NCBI GenBank assembly: GCA_024704765.1
Contig: JAKMXF010000277.1
Coordinates: 62,001-126,000, forward strand
Source: Oopsacas minuta
Taxonomy: Eukaryota; Porifera; Hexactinellida; Lyssacinosida; Leucopsacidae
Reading direction: 5' to 3'
DNA: 64,000 nucleotides
Within the stretch, counting starts at the first letter, position 1. Each line of letters begins with the position of its first letter. The notes under the pieces are model-generated. The model saw only the letters and a list, made by a program, of their open reading frames with translations, did no database searches and was not told the DNA's origin. Positions 13,101 through 28,100 of the stretch are shown in pieces. A program made the translations under genes and the position numbers.

Positions 13101-16100
13101 CGCTACTGAAACTAGCGCTATCACCTCTCGCTTCGAATTCTGAGAAAAGTCTTGAACCGAGCGCCAGCGCAGTGTTTGAGAATAGACATAGTATTATCTT
13201 CACTTGATAAGGCAACTCATCATAGGTTTCATCACTTTGTATGAAAAAATACGGGCAATACGTCATGAAAAAAATCACTCCAGACATGACCGTAGCAACA
13301 TTCGTTTTTGAAAATAGCGTAGCTAGAAGTGTAGCGAATCCAATTGTTGCCAACGTGTACAATAACAGGAAGAGGAAAAACAATGCATTGCTAGCCCAGA
13401 TGAATATGCCTCCACCCACGATTAAGATCATGACCATAATAATAGTGACTAGTAGGAAAATGAAATTTTTAAGGAACCATGCGAGTTTCTGTGCTATACC
13501 TGAAGCTCCCATGATTTTCAGTGATTCCTAAAAAAGAGAAATAATCAGTAAAATTTGGCTGTCCTCGCCTCAAAAAAGTGAGATATGTAAGAATATTGTC
13601 AGCACAGTAACAAACCTTCAGTTTTTTCTCTTTCTCATAAACGAGAGATCTAACTATGAACATTGTTGGTATAATGAATGACAACATCAATAACAGAGGT
13701 AACCCATAAGCCAATGCCATGCTGAAGTCGTATTCAATATATTTGCGATATGGATACCTAGGAATGCAGATATAATTATTAATTGCCTGCTTATTTGGCA
13801 AAGCTGTCTACTTACTGTTGTATCTGTATGTTCAACTCTGGATATGAGGAATCTGGATTGAGCTGTTCGTATCTGTATCTTAAGATTGCTTGTTCCAATG
13901 CCGCTTGTACTGGCAAATATCCTTGATAGATGTATCCGGGTTTGTCACCTGTCAAATTATCATATTTGACTCTGGGACCTTGTCCTGCTATTCTTGGAAA
14001 TAAAATATTTGTCCTCCAATCACCTAATATTTAATTCATGAGAAAATGTAATAATAATTCCTAGAAATGATATAATTACTAGCGAATAACTAACCACTTG
14101 GTGATTTTAATGCTTCTGTTGCATTTGAATCATTCTTGAAGTCGATATGTTGTAATTTCTGAATCAGAGCTAGTATATTAGTAACATTAAATATTTCTTC
14201 CAATTTCGAAACATTTACAAATGGCCGTAATTTGTCATCAAACCGTATTTTATACTCGAATTGTATGCTATTTGCTTTCTTCGTGTTGTTAAGTGAGATT
14301 CCACCCAAATATTTCGAATAATAGAATTCATCAGAATCGTTCTTTTGCGAATCTAAGAAATTTACCATTTCACTCTCGTTTTTGCGAAAATCAACATCAA
14401 TGAACAAATTCAAGAAATACCCCATAGACTTGAATCTTTCCGCGATATCTCGAACTTCCCTTGTATCTGGCGCAAACAAAATTATCTTTTTCGAGTTTTG
14501 CAAACTAGTTGGCATTGGAAAAACCATTGGTGCAATCGTTGCTAATTTCATGTCAATATCTGTTGAATTATTTATCGATATCGGGTTCCATCTTCTCTCC
14601 TCATGATGTATCTGTACGAACTGATATCTCAAGGCTACTAATACTGCAATGTATGCAACTGGTAGGATGAGCTCGAAAATGGTGAATACCCAACTTCTGA
14701 ATTGTAATATGAAATTCTTGATAAGAAGCAAGCCAACAGTTCGAAGGAAACTGAAGCAGCCCATGTCTAACTACAAATAAATCAAAAGTTATTAATACAG
14801 ACACTATTATACAAGGGCATTTATAATAGTTAGCCAATTGGCATTGAATATTATAGGCAGTCAAATTTGAGCACGTGGAATCTGATACTATTTAAATCCA
14901 CTTCGTAAACCCATTAATGCATCATATATCATAAAGTCATGCGTTTTGGCTCTGAGGAGCTATCAAACACTACGAAGCGTGAAACACACACATGACTAAT
15001 ATAACATCCAAATTAATAAGATAACACACATAGTATATCCCTCCCATTCGATTCGGTCATCATACGTTGTTCGCCTTATGATTAGTGTAGAGTAGAAAAT
15101 ATGGTTAGCGCCTTGTTGGATCGATTTTAGATAAATGAACAAAGATTGTTTGTAATCGCTTGTCCAGTCCAAGGTTGCACAATAATACACAAGGTTTTGA
15201 TATATTTTACGAATTCCTTTCTAAAACTCGCCCGCTCATAATCTTAATAGATTTCCCATCATACCACCAAGACGATAATTATCACCAGACAGCACAGCTT
15301 GTAATTTGCCTAAGTTTTCTAATTTATTATAACCTGCTTAAAGCACCGTTATCACATTGGCACTTATAATCTAGGTGTATACCATTGTCTTGAACACGGT
15401 GTGGTGTTTAGCGACAAAAAGAAATATGAAATATGATTTTACAGTGATTTCGCGTGCTAAAGGGTAATTTTCGCATTTGCCGCCAATTTTTCGGAAACGA
15501 AATCCAATCTGTGGGGGGTAACACATGAAAATTACTGATCTTCTATGTAAACTTCACAACGCCTATGCCGATTTAGGTTTGTTTTTTCTTGTTCAGTTGC
15601 TTGCTGACATCATAATAGAGAAGATTGGAATCCTAATCACAAAAGAAGAGCAAGAAAAAGAAATTCCACAATTACTCCTAGAACTCAAAAATGGAGTAAT
15701 TCACATGAAACAGCGTACATGGGATCTCATACTGAATTCTGAACTCGGTGTGCTAAAAATGTTGGACCTAACAACCTTCAAGCCTGGTACTAGGAATGAA
15801 CCATTAGCTCTGATTTCTAGTGAATACGATAACAAAGTATTTTCTGTTGAAGTGTGCATAGCCGAGAGACAATCACCTGAATATCATACTCATTTCAATT
15901 CAACACACAAGACTGTTCGCCTCGTAACATACCCAATGCATTTTGGCTTGCATAAAAATTCTCTTTTCAATGTTACATCTTTGTTAGTTTCACTCTTGCC
16001 ATCTGTTGAGAGCACTAAAACTTCTAATCTCGCCACACAAACTGTCGCTAGTGTAAATCAAATTGACGACGCTATGGAAGGAAATTTGGGCTATAAGCCA

Positions 16101-19100
16101 AGCTTTTGGGGTCGGGATAACGAAAAAGGCCTACATCTTGAATTGCAAATGTATCCAGCTTCATTAACTTTATACAACAACACAGGACCATTCATCAAAG
16201 CAGAATTCCTTGGGATTCAATCATCAATAACATTACAGCGTCTCAGAATGGATTTAGAATTCATTATTCAAGGATATCTCATCTCGGATTTAAATCCTGA
16301 AACGAATTACCCAAAACTTCTCTACCAAGTTGATCCTACTGTGCCTTTTCTCCAATTGAAAATGAATGTTTTCAAGGAAGCTACTTTGAATGACAAATAT
16401 CTTGACCTACAACAAAAAGATTTATATGTTGAAGTCAAGTTAGCCAGAAATAGGCTCATATTACTGGCTGATTTAATCGCCCAAGTTGTTCCTTTCTTTA
16501 CACAGCTTGCCCAAATTAATTTCACTCAAAACACCCTAATTGATTCCGCGAAAGACGCTGCTACAGTTACTGCCAAGGAAACTGCTGCGGCTGCGAAGAG
16601 TAGCTCATCTAGTCGAATCGGATTGAATATACTAATTGAAGCCCCTAGTGTATTGATTCCCTTGCATTGCAAGTCTAAAGATGTCTTCATTATAGATGTG
16701 GGCAATTTCAATGCGATGAATTCCTTTCATTTTGCTTCAGAAATATATGGATCACCTGAAGACCCAAATGATACATGGAAAACAGACCACGGACACCCTG
16801 CTGTAATTGATAAAATGAAAGTTGCATTTTCTGACTTACAAATTAACCGTTGTCATTCATATGAACAATGCGAAATAAATAGTGTTGATTCAAATAAAAA
16901 ATTCTCAATCTTGCAACCAGTCAATGTAGACCTCTTCCTTGATCGAACGCTGAATGAATGCCTGGCCAATATTCCTAAAAATAACCTCTCAATAAACATT
17001 GATATAATTTCTCTTCACATCAAACCTCAAGACTTGGTCAATTTAGCCTTTATTGTGAAGTCATTGGGATTGGTACAAGCGTCGCTAGATATTTCTAACG
17101 CACGCAAACATGTAAATTCACAGCAATCAGTTGATCAGCCACAAAAGCCAACAAATCATGATACCCCTGTTACACCTGCAATAGAGACTTCGAAAAACAT
17201 CTTTGTAGCAAGTGCGAAACTTGAAACGGTTAAAATCACAGTTTATTCTGAAGAAGACAGTTTTGCTGACATTTTCTTGACGCATCTAAGTGTCAACGCT
17301 GAAGTTAAACCGCCAATTTCAAAGTTACATGCGGTTATTCGTGGTTTTGGCATACGTGACCTTACGCCTAATTCTATATACCCCGAAATACTCAGTACAA
17401 ATTCAACTACTATGAATTTAATTGAGCTACAATTTGAAACTTGCCAAGATGCAACCAAGGGTGAAAACTTCTTTAATCTAGCCAATTCAGATGGAAAACT
17501 AACACTAACGATTGGTAAAATAAAATTCTATCTGATTTATAGTTTTATGAATCACATCCTTCACACTTTACTTCAGTTTAAGGTTAGTAGAAAGACAGTC
17601 GAAGCACTTAAAAAACAGGCCAAGAAACAAGCAGCAAATACAGCAACATCTACTGTAGACAGAATTACACAAACTGATGCTAAACGATTTTTGATTGCAG
17701 TTAAGGTGGAGGCTCCTGTTATTGTAGTTCCTGTCAGTTCAGAGTCGAATGAAGGGCTCGTACTAGATCTGGGTCTTATTACGGTTAATAACGCTTTTTC
17801 CATCGAAAAACCACAGTTCTCTAAGGATAAAGTCTACAACTATGCTCTCGACATTTCAAATCAAAAAATTATATTCGACAATATTGACTTAACAATCTCA
17901 TCCATTCAATTATACCGACAAACTGCTCATAGCTTGACTCCAACAACATCAGATCCAATATTGCAATCTTTCGAGTTGGAATTATCCCTCATAAGAACAA
18001 TACCTTTCAACAAATATGATAAACCTCAAATGTTAATTTACCTATCTCTTTCTCCGATCATTATGGAGTTCCATCTCATTGATTACAAAACTATTCTCAG
18101 TATAATCCAATCCAATATCAAAAGTGGTAAAGTTCTGTCTCTGCCAATCGACGAGACTGACGCTGATTCACCTGACGAACAAGAGCTCGAAAGTTCTATA
18201 AAAGACACAAAATCCAAACCGATTGAATTACCAAATATAGCATTTTATTTACATTTAGACGGGTATACTCTCTCAATAATTGCTCGAGATCAAGAAATAT
18301 CTACCCTCATCTTGAAATCTTTTGATATAGAAGTAAAGAGTATTGAATCTATGCTATCTGTCACAGGTGAATTGGGTGAGTTGAAATTAACACAACCTCA
18401 ATCTACGCATTACTCAAACATTATTAGCTTGGCGCCTGGATCTGAACACCTCATCTGTTTCAACTTAACATTTACTCCCAACTTGCCTCATGATTCGACT
18501 CTACACTCTTTCAATAAAGAATATGACTTGGAATTGAATGTAGACGTTGGTGAGGTTGAAGTTGTCATTCTTTATAGCTACATCTCAAAAATGATAAATT
18601 TCGCTACGAACTTCAGTCCAAAACGAACCCCAAAATCGGATGACGTAGAATTACCTGAAGAATATGACCCAACGCCTCCTGATGAACGTATTCTCAAGTC
18701 GATTGCTTCACTGGACAAATTCGCCATGATGAAGCAACGTTTAAAAATCAACATAAACTTCAGGGCCCCTGTCATATATATCCCGCAGAATTCAGTAGCG
18801 AATCAGGTTATAGTTGCACGTTTAGGTAACATAACACTCCAGACTGAGCCCACGATTAAACACATTCCTGATACAAAGGAAGAAATATTGACTGATTGCT
18901 ACCAACTGACCTTTTCTAAATTAACTATTTCACGCGGTTTCATCAACATCAGCAATGATAACTACCTTCAATCATTGATTTCCATGCGGCCACTCACGTC
19001 AAAATTCTGCCTGGAAGTGTCTCTACTACGTCGTGTAACTCCATCGACCAAAAGTCCTTTCCTTTTAGTTCAGTTACATCTCCATGAGATATCGCTGTTA

Positions 19101-22100
19101 CTGGGTTCATTAGACCTTGAGATGATCACTGACGTCATTATAGGTCAAATAAAGGATCAGGACACTACGTTAATTTCGAACGACTCTGATTTCTCCTTCT
19201 CCCTCTCAACCACTCCTCTTGATAAGCCTGAAGTGAAGCGGAAGCCTAAGGTAGAGACACGTAGACTAACACGTATGGGTTCTGTATCGCAGCCGCATAT
19301 CTTCAAATCAGACCCAGAAACAGCTCTCCTCTCTGTGAACTTACAGATTGACAGCATTGGTTTGAAAATTTTCCACATGGAAAAGAATATACCAAATGCT
19401 TTGAAGGAAATGGGTGACCTGAATGAATTTCCTATCCCACAGGAAAAGAGTCTAGCTTATTTAGCGATTGTGAATGCTTCCTTGGTTGGAGAGGTAAAGC
19501 CAAATCTCGTTACAGGAATTAATCTTACACTCAATGATATTGTAGTACAGGATAATAGAGTTGAGATGGCCGACAAAATTTCACGTATGATTTCCCGAAG
19601 TATTCTAGTTAAAGATGAACGTCCTCTTCTTGCTATAGAACTGAAACGGCTCTCTAGCGATGACTTAACCATGAGGTTATTCCTATGCAACTTAACAGCT
19701 ATTTTCTCAACAGAATTTCTCATAACAATCGCTCTATTCTTCTGGAAACCTATAGAGAGGGTGTCTCAGATTACAAATGAGGGTCAAGAGAAGGCAAAGC
19801 GCAGAAAGAAGACAAAAGAAATACCACGTAACACTCCCACAGACCTACAAAACAGAATACCAACTTTCCGCCTAAATATAACTGTTAAAAATCCAACAGT
19901 TTTGCTGATAGAAAATACAACTGATAGAAATCCTCGTACTCTTGTAGGTAAGCTAGAACTTTCAGGGATAGTTAAACATGATAAAGGGCTAGGATTCAGC
20001 ACAACATTCACCCTCTCTAATGCTCAACTATACACTTGTTTATACAATACAATCGCCAATCCCTATTCCTACGTCGTAGCTCCATTCGTCATGCATATGA
20101 ACATAAATGGAATCGCAGAAGAAATCCACATTGTAATGGAGAGTCTACAAATCAATCTCACACCATCCACGCTAGCTTTAGTGACTCATATAGCTGAATC
20201 TTTGAAATTCCCTGATAAACATGATCTAGGATACGCACCAATTGATCTATGGGAAGCACACGATACAGAAAAGTATTCTTGGTTCCTTCGATCATCTGAA
20301 TCGATTGATTCCTGGTCTGTTGTTCTTGACAACATAGAAGACAGTTCAACACCAGCATTGAAGACAGAGAGACTGGATATAGAGGTTCGTAGTATTGATT
20401 TTAAACTCGACAGTGAGTATAAAGGTAAAATAACTCCTATCATGCTTATACATGCTTCAGCTGGAGCGGAGATACAAAATTGGAAGACACAGGTAGAAAT
20501 GCTTGCCTCATTTACAGTAGAAGCCTCTTATTTCAACGAAAAGCTCTCAACATGGGAACCTCTCCTCGAGCCAGCACAAAGCCGTACCACAGCCAATTTA
20601 ATACCATTTCGTTTCAAGCTAGAAATGAACACAAGTGACAAAGGATCCACAAGTGACGTAGTGCTAATCAGTGACTCTGACATACAAACACAAGCGATCC
20701 AGGCAGAGTATGCTATCGAGCTAACAGCATTAGATGGTATCAATATAACTGTTTCAAGGGAACTGATTGAGATATTAAGCAAGTACAAAGATGAAATCGA
20801 TTTGGTTAAGAGTAATGTAAAATCTTGGGACAGCACTGCATCAACCGATGAATCTGGAAATTCTGTTTTCGTGATACTGAATGAGTTGTCTATCCCGATT
20901 AAGATCACACTTGATGAAAAGGACATTTTATTTTTCGATCATAAAGAAACATCTAAATCTCGTACAATTAACGACAACACACCATGCCATATATACACTT
21001 CGAATGCTGTCGAAGATTTGGCACAGGCTATTCTTTCGAAACGTGGGAAAGTTAAGGACCACTATATGCACGTGTCTCTTGAGAAGTATCATACAATTCC
21101 ATTCATACCCATCCATCGTACCGGTAATCTACTCTACTTCCTACCACCAACAAAAGATCACTTTTTAGTTGTTGAGATAAATCTGATAAATGGTTATAAA
21201 CAAGTGATTATACGTTCTCCAATGAAAATACGAAACGAATTGGATGTCATTATGGAAATATTCGCCTCACCAATTGATCAGGATGCTTCTGGCCTGACAT
21301 CTGTAGCTACCATACAACCCAAAGAAACATATTACGTTCCATTACACCACACATACAACAATATATTCAGTCTTGCACCACACCAACTAATATACCGACC
21401 TTCTATGTTACGTTTTGGTAGTCATACAAAGTTCTCAGCTCAGACAACAGAATGCATGGTTCACACCGACTCCAGTGTATCACCAAAGGAAGATCCTCCG
21501 TTCAGTTTCACACTTGATGCTACAGAAGACCATTATACTCGTGAGCCACTCAAATTTAAACGAAATTCTGACGGTAACTATCCTCACCATATATTCACAG
21601 CATATGTACCTTCTATCATTCATAACCTGTTGCCTGTTGTTCTGAACTATGAAGTTGAACACTCGAGATTCAAGTCACGAGTCCTCCCAGGCTCTACTTC
21701 TAATATCCTATTCTATTCACCAGATAAATCAACTAGTGTGATACTCACAATCACGTTATATGAAACCGTTTTCCAAGGGAAATTTAGTCAATTAAGTGAC
21801 AATGAAACTTCAAGTTGTAAAATGCAATCACAAGACGGTAAATTATCATTTATCCTAGGAGTGTATGCTGAAACGACTGGCTCACTCCAAATCAAGGTAT
21901 TCGCTGCTTATTGGGTAATAAACAAAACTGGCCTCAATTTACAATATAAAAGTAGTGAATCAGGTTTTAACAAACCTTTAAATCATGAATCAACAGACGA
22001 ACCTATGTTATTCCCATCCACCAGTCTTGGTAGTAAAGTTAAGTTAGCAGTTAGACGGTTAACTTTCGGTAGTACGTCAACAGAATGGTCGAATTCAGTT

Positions 22101-25100
22101 GCGATTGGAGCAGTAGGCAGCGAGAATCTGGTTGAGTCTAACATCCCTGGTGGTTCAGGAGTCTCTTACCAATTCGGTATTAGAATCACAGTATCATCAT
22201 CTTCACTGACAAAAATCGTTATAATAACCCCGTATAATCTTCTTATCAATAACACGAAGCAAGAACTAACGATTCAAGAACAGTTAGTTGATTCCGTTCT
22301 CCTAAAACCAGGAGATTGTACGCCTTTCTACCCAATTGAGGATACATGTAAAATTGTCCCAGATACTTCTGTTAAAGGTGCTGTGCTAGATATCGCGATT
22401 CCTGGTCAGATTCTACTGCAATTTGATGGTGACAATCCTGCTATCCCTGTTGATATCAGCACAAATGTCTCAAGCAATGTTATTACATTTCAATCATATT
22501 ACGATGGTGCTGTTCCATTACAGATCGTGAACTCTCTAAGCGAAGTATTGATTGAGTTTAAACAGAAAGGATGTACTGGAAAATCGAATCTTGTTCCACC
22601 AGGTTTGTTTTGATATATTTATTGGGGTATTGGCTGTAATATCTTGAACAAATATAGGCACATCTCTGAATTATACTTGGGAAGATCCTTCAAAGCCGCA
22701 TGAAGTAGAATGGTGGCCCACGAAACAGGAAAAAGTGAAGACGACTGCATCAGTGAATTTCGACGCTGATGGAAAAGTCAATTTTCCTTTCGGTCTTGAT
22801 ATGAGTATTGTTGTGGAAGGTTCGACGCACTCTTCAAGTACACATGACGATTTTGATGATATTTCTACGGAAGCCTCTATGCTGATGTCTTCTACAAAGT
22901 CTAAAACAAGTATGTACACATTTTTTTCAATTTAATAGGTGTCAATCCACTAGTGTTAGCTGTATACGGTCGTATTTTAATAGTGCTATATTTTTTCACG
23001 AAAACTATGTATTTCTTCAGTCACGAATATTAGAGGTGCAGAGTTATTATGGATCAGTTTTTTGGATGGACTTCAACGTATTTTGCTCATAACAAACAAT
23101 TCAGTTATAGCCAGACACGCAAAGCAAGTACAGAAACGTGAAAAGATAAATTTTAGTTTCGCAATGCTTGTTGAGGAGATTGGCATTTCTCTAATTGATG
23201 CTATTACTCGTACAGAGATTGCTTACATCACTTTAGTTAGTTCTGATACAGTATGGCAATATCTCAAGAATGGAAGGGTGAGTGTTTCCAACGCATTTAC
23301 TGTGCTGACTATATAGTGTAACACACTAAGGTTCCAGTGACCCATAAAATGCGTCCCGTTTCTGAATTCCACTTTGTGGAGGTTGATTTGTATGGGACTA
23401 GGTTGTCTTTCACTCGGTTTCCAGATGTTCCCTGTTTCCACATGCCCTGTTTATGTTACACTGTATAGTCGCCCAGTATCGTATGCTTTTTGTTTTTCTA
23501 TTTTTCCATATCCATTCTACAACCCACAGCAATTCATATTATTAACTGAACAGCTGTATATTTATTAAATACAGCTCTCATAATTATTCTATTTCATTCT
23601 CGTTATTCTAAATATAGCATTAATACTATATCCTGTCACATGTGTGAGCTAACTAATTATTATTCAGATATGGAAAACTATGTCTGGTGAGATAATCAAG
23701 AAACTAGAGTCAGCTTACACGCTAGATCCGAATAGTAATATTGCCAGCAATGAATTGAAAGTAGATTTTCAAAGCATGCAAATACTTGAACCCTACTCTG
23801 GCCATTTAAGAAGAACACATTTTCCAGGACTTTCGCTAGAGTTACAGGTAAGACGTAATTTTCACATGAATACCCCAAAAGATTCAATAATACCCAATTT
23901 AGATTTCATCAAGCCAACTCTACTTTGACATTAAAATAGCTTCAATACAAGTCGACAATCAAATGGCCCATATTCTCTACCCGATTGTCTTTCATTCAGT
24001 CGCTTTACCAACAGATGCCCTGAACTTCGACCCTAAACCATTCCTAGAGGCTAGCCTCATCCTTTTACTCAATAAAAAGATGGGTAAGTATATTGTACTT
24101 TCTACAAATATTTCCTTTTTAAGATTAGTAATGTTTTGCTAGTTTTTACAGTTTAATATTATATCATTCTTATAATGAAATTTTATTCCCTGACTTCCTA
24201 ACTCTTGGAAACTGATCTTTCAATTTCTTTCTCATGATTACAGTCGTACCCGTAAATTTGGACTCTAACGCGAAAAGAGTCTATCCACGATGGTGGAAAT
24301 TGACTGTAATTGCTTACTATAGTGAATTCGATGAACATCCGTTATTTCAAAGTTCTTGTGCAAGAAATGAGTTTTAATTTGGACATTGGATTTATTGAGG
24401 GAGTGATCGGATTATTTGGAGACTTAGAGCAGAGAGAATGGACCACAAAGGAACTTTTTGAATACGATTACAAGAAGGTACGATTTAATATTTATCTTTT
24501 AAATTGCATACAGTCGAACTCGGATACGATTTCCTTCCTCAAAAGTACTTATAGCCACTTCCTCCAACGAGTGTATATTGAATGAGAATTGATTTTTATG
24601 CTATCTCCTAAGGATCTCGGGTTGAATATAAAACTTTGTAGAGAATTCTTTCCTCTCATATCGAGTTCTACTGTACTTATATATTTTTGGTTTGTATATT
24701 CCATATTTGGGCATATTGAATTTTGATATCTCAGGTATTTATATACCAAAACTAATTGTGTCCACAAATTATTTCTATTAATATCCCAGTATTTCATATG
24801 TACTATGTTTATTGGTTAGCCACGACCTACATGTGATAATTACCCATAAATTGCAAACCAATCTTACTTAGAAACCTGATTTATTCAATTATACATTTTA
24901 GCGTCAACATGAACTTCATTGTAATTTCTAATTATTTCTAATGAATATTGTAAAAGCACAATTAGTAGTTATAATATTTCAGCTAAGTATCATTCCTCTC
25001 TTCTCAGTATTCCTCTGATGATGTCTTGTTGTATTACCTTTAGGCGTATTCGTTCCAACATTCTCATATTTATGAGATTTTGTATCGTATTGTGCGAAGC

Positions 25101-28100
25101 ATTCTGGCATAGTTACCGAATTCCCGATTAAGAATGTTACATTATCACCAACTAGTCCAGGCTTTTTTGGCTTTCCTATTGGTGTGGATGTAGACTTTGG
25201 AGATTGTAGTGAGCGTGTATTTTGGTAAGGAGATTGTAGTGAGGGTGTATTATTGCAAGGAGATTGTAGTGAGGGTGTGTTATGGTAAGGAGATTGTAGT
25301 GAGGGTGTGTTATGGTAAGGAGATTGCTGCATTTCTTTTGAAGTTATTGTGGTTACTATTGGTGTTGAAGTTGGTGTTGATGGTAGTGGTGATTTACATA
25401 TATGTGATATGTTAGTATTCGGACTCAACTTTTTTCTAAATATATTAATAAATAAATAATAAATAATTGCTTATTGAGGCATAAAATTGGAAAATTACGT
25501 CGCTGTAATTTGATATTTTGTTTGTTATTGTACAGATTGTATATTAGTATAGTTCTTAACTTGCCTTGGTTCGTTAGTCATAAACTTCATATTGTGGTAG
25601 TTAGAATTTGAAGTTGGTGAAAACGAGCTTTTCCATCCTTTACAATTTGTTGTAACTTGTGAGGAAGGTGTACTGATGGGAGATGAAGATCTATCATTAT
25701 GGCATATTTCTAATGAGCTATTTGGTCTAGAAATATGTTCCTTTATCGTTGATTCTATCGGAGTAGCTGTAGATGAATTGATTTTCAAAATTTTCAGTTG
25801 TGTCCGTTGCCTTGGTTCTATTGTTGTCTTTTGGAGAGGATTCTCATCAGGCATGTTAATGTATTTGGGACACACTCCCATATTATTCATTGACTCCTTT
25901 ATCCGTCTACACTCATATGACAATACTGTAGGCAATTTGTCTTCTATTTTTTCCAGAAATTCTATAACAAAATTGTAAATATTTATTTCAAAACTATCAT
26001 ATATTTCGTACTATTCACTTACTATAGACAGTTTGTAGCATTGTCTTTCTTTCATATTCCATTCTCTGATATCAATTCCTGTTTGCAAGTTTTTTAGATT
26101 GATATTCTTTACAGAAATTTTCTTTTATACTTGAGGAAATTTGCATTTCATATTGTTAGCATTAGCTAGTTAGATGATAATTATAGAATGAGTTAATTAC
26201 CATACATAGAGTTCATTATTTGGGTACACTTTACTTTCATAATTACTATACATACGTATACGTAAAAACATGTAACTTATTGAAATATCAAATGCTTACT
26301 TGTGTTCCTACGTAGATTATCAATGCTAGTATTACAGAATTAGAGGGCTCTGTAACCGCATCTCAAGGTAGTAAACATTTTATAGACTATCTGCACTTAT
26401 CGCCGCTCAAGATTAATCTTAGTTTCAGTCTACAACATGGGAGTGAGCCAGTAGATAAACGTCTCGCTAGAAAGGTTTGTTTATTCGTGTTTGTATTTTT
26501 CACTCCGTTTCTACAGGCGCCGTTTGTGGAGGGTATACTGTTACACGAACAAATGCATTTAGTATTTGAATCGAGTGGTTAGTTCTATTTTAGTTGCTAT
26601 CTTATTGCACCATCATTGCCATATGTGTGCTATATAAGCTTGCATAAACTTGGAAAAACATTCAGGTAATTTCCTCTACGTAATATTATATAATATTCTA
26701 GTAAAATCAACAGGCAGGCGCATATACTTAGAAATATTTGTACCCACAAGAATATCTCTAAGTATTTTGTCGATTTACAGGTTGTCACTTCGAAAGCATT
26801 CAGAGTTCTCCTCGATTCACTCGGAGTGCCCGGATCAGCTGACAAGGTTCTACTACAACTCAAGTACTTAGAAATACAGCATAGAGCAATGACTCAGCGA
26901 CAGATTACGCAAACATTCATCAAGCACTATAAACAAGCCGCTCTGACTCAAATCTATAAAGTTTGTTCTCGCAATTTCACTTTTTGAATTGTGTAGATTA
27001 TGTATGCATTTTTTGCCTTATGCAAATCGTATATCATTGAAATTGGAATTTTTCTTAGATATTACTTGGCCTCGATGTAATAGGAAATCCATTAGCATTG
27101 ATTCGACAGATAGGCGGCGGAGCTAAAGATTTATTCTACGAACCTTACCAAGGAGCTATTGAAGGGCCTGAGGCATTTATTGTTGGAGTTGGACATGGTA
27201 TCACTAGTTTAGCTGGTAGTACAGTTGGTGGTGTAGCTGGAGCAGTGTCAAAGATAACTTCAACTGTTGGGAAAGGTAGTTGGGGATTTAAAAACTGTAC
27301 TTCACTACTTGCTAGTGTCGGGAGTGTCGGCACAGGGCAAATTTTAAGAATATAGTACAGTTTCTATTGAAACACAACCATTTTATAGGTTTAGCTGCTC
27401 TTACCTTTGACACACGCTTTCAGAGATCAAGGCAGAGACAAGACATCAAAGCTCGGACAGCTGGAGAAGAGTTTTTCAGGGGTGGAAAGAGTTTCGCTAC
27501 CGGACTCTTCGAAGGAGTTACAGGTAAGTTTGACTACCCCCATAAATAACAAACCTGTGAAAATTTGTATAGTGCAAAACTATGCAGTTTTAACATTTTC
27601 CCCTCTTTCAGAGCTTCGCTTAAGTTGTGGCAAACTTTCCTACGTTTTTGGGTACGAAATTCCTAAATTTCCTCCTCATTTTTCCCTATACTCTCTATAT
27701 CCTATAATCTACCAAAATACAGAAATAAATATTTTCTAGTGTTTTGTTCGAAATAATTCTAGTTTCTTTACTGTGCTCTTTCCACCATACAGCACACATA
27801 TATATGTATAGGAAAGGGTTATTAGATGTCCTGCAAAGCGATGTGCACTCGTGTCATCTTTCCCAACGATGACTTTTATCTTTTTCTTTGCTTTCTCGAA
27901 TACTCCTTGCATATTCGTATTTGTAATTAACCCATTTTCGTTAAAGGCTGTGTTAAATGGCATATTTACAGAGTCTGGTATCCATTCAGCTTGAAAATCC
28001 TCCACAGGACGTATGTCAATTACGACACATCCTTTTTTACCAACTTTCCCACTATGCAAACCTTGATTTAATAATTCCACCATTTCTTGCCCAGAAATAG

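Noticed and set aside
24244-24305. A possible extra VPS13 exon (good TTACAG acceptor, open frame [14 protein letters not shown]...), which made the gene look frameshifted near 24335.
   Set aside because: The following intron would be only 17 nt and the phases clash. Starting exon 16 at 24323 instead (ACTATAG|TGAATT) restores the conserved YFKVLVQEM segment with no frameshift.
24508-24530. TACAGTCGAACTCGGATACG resembles one terminal repeat of a pogo-type MITE.
   Set aside because: I could not find a matching inverted partner nearby, so the element cannot be delimited.
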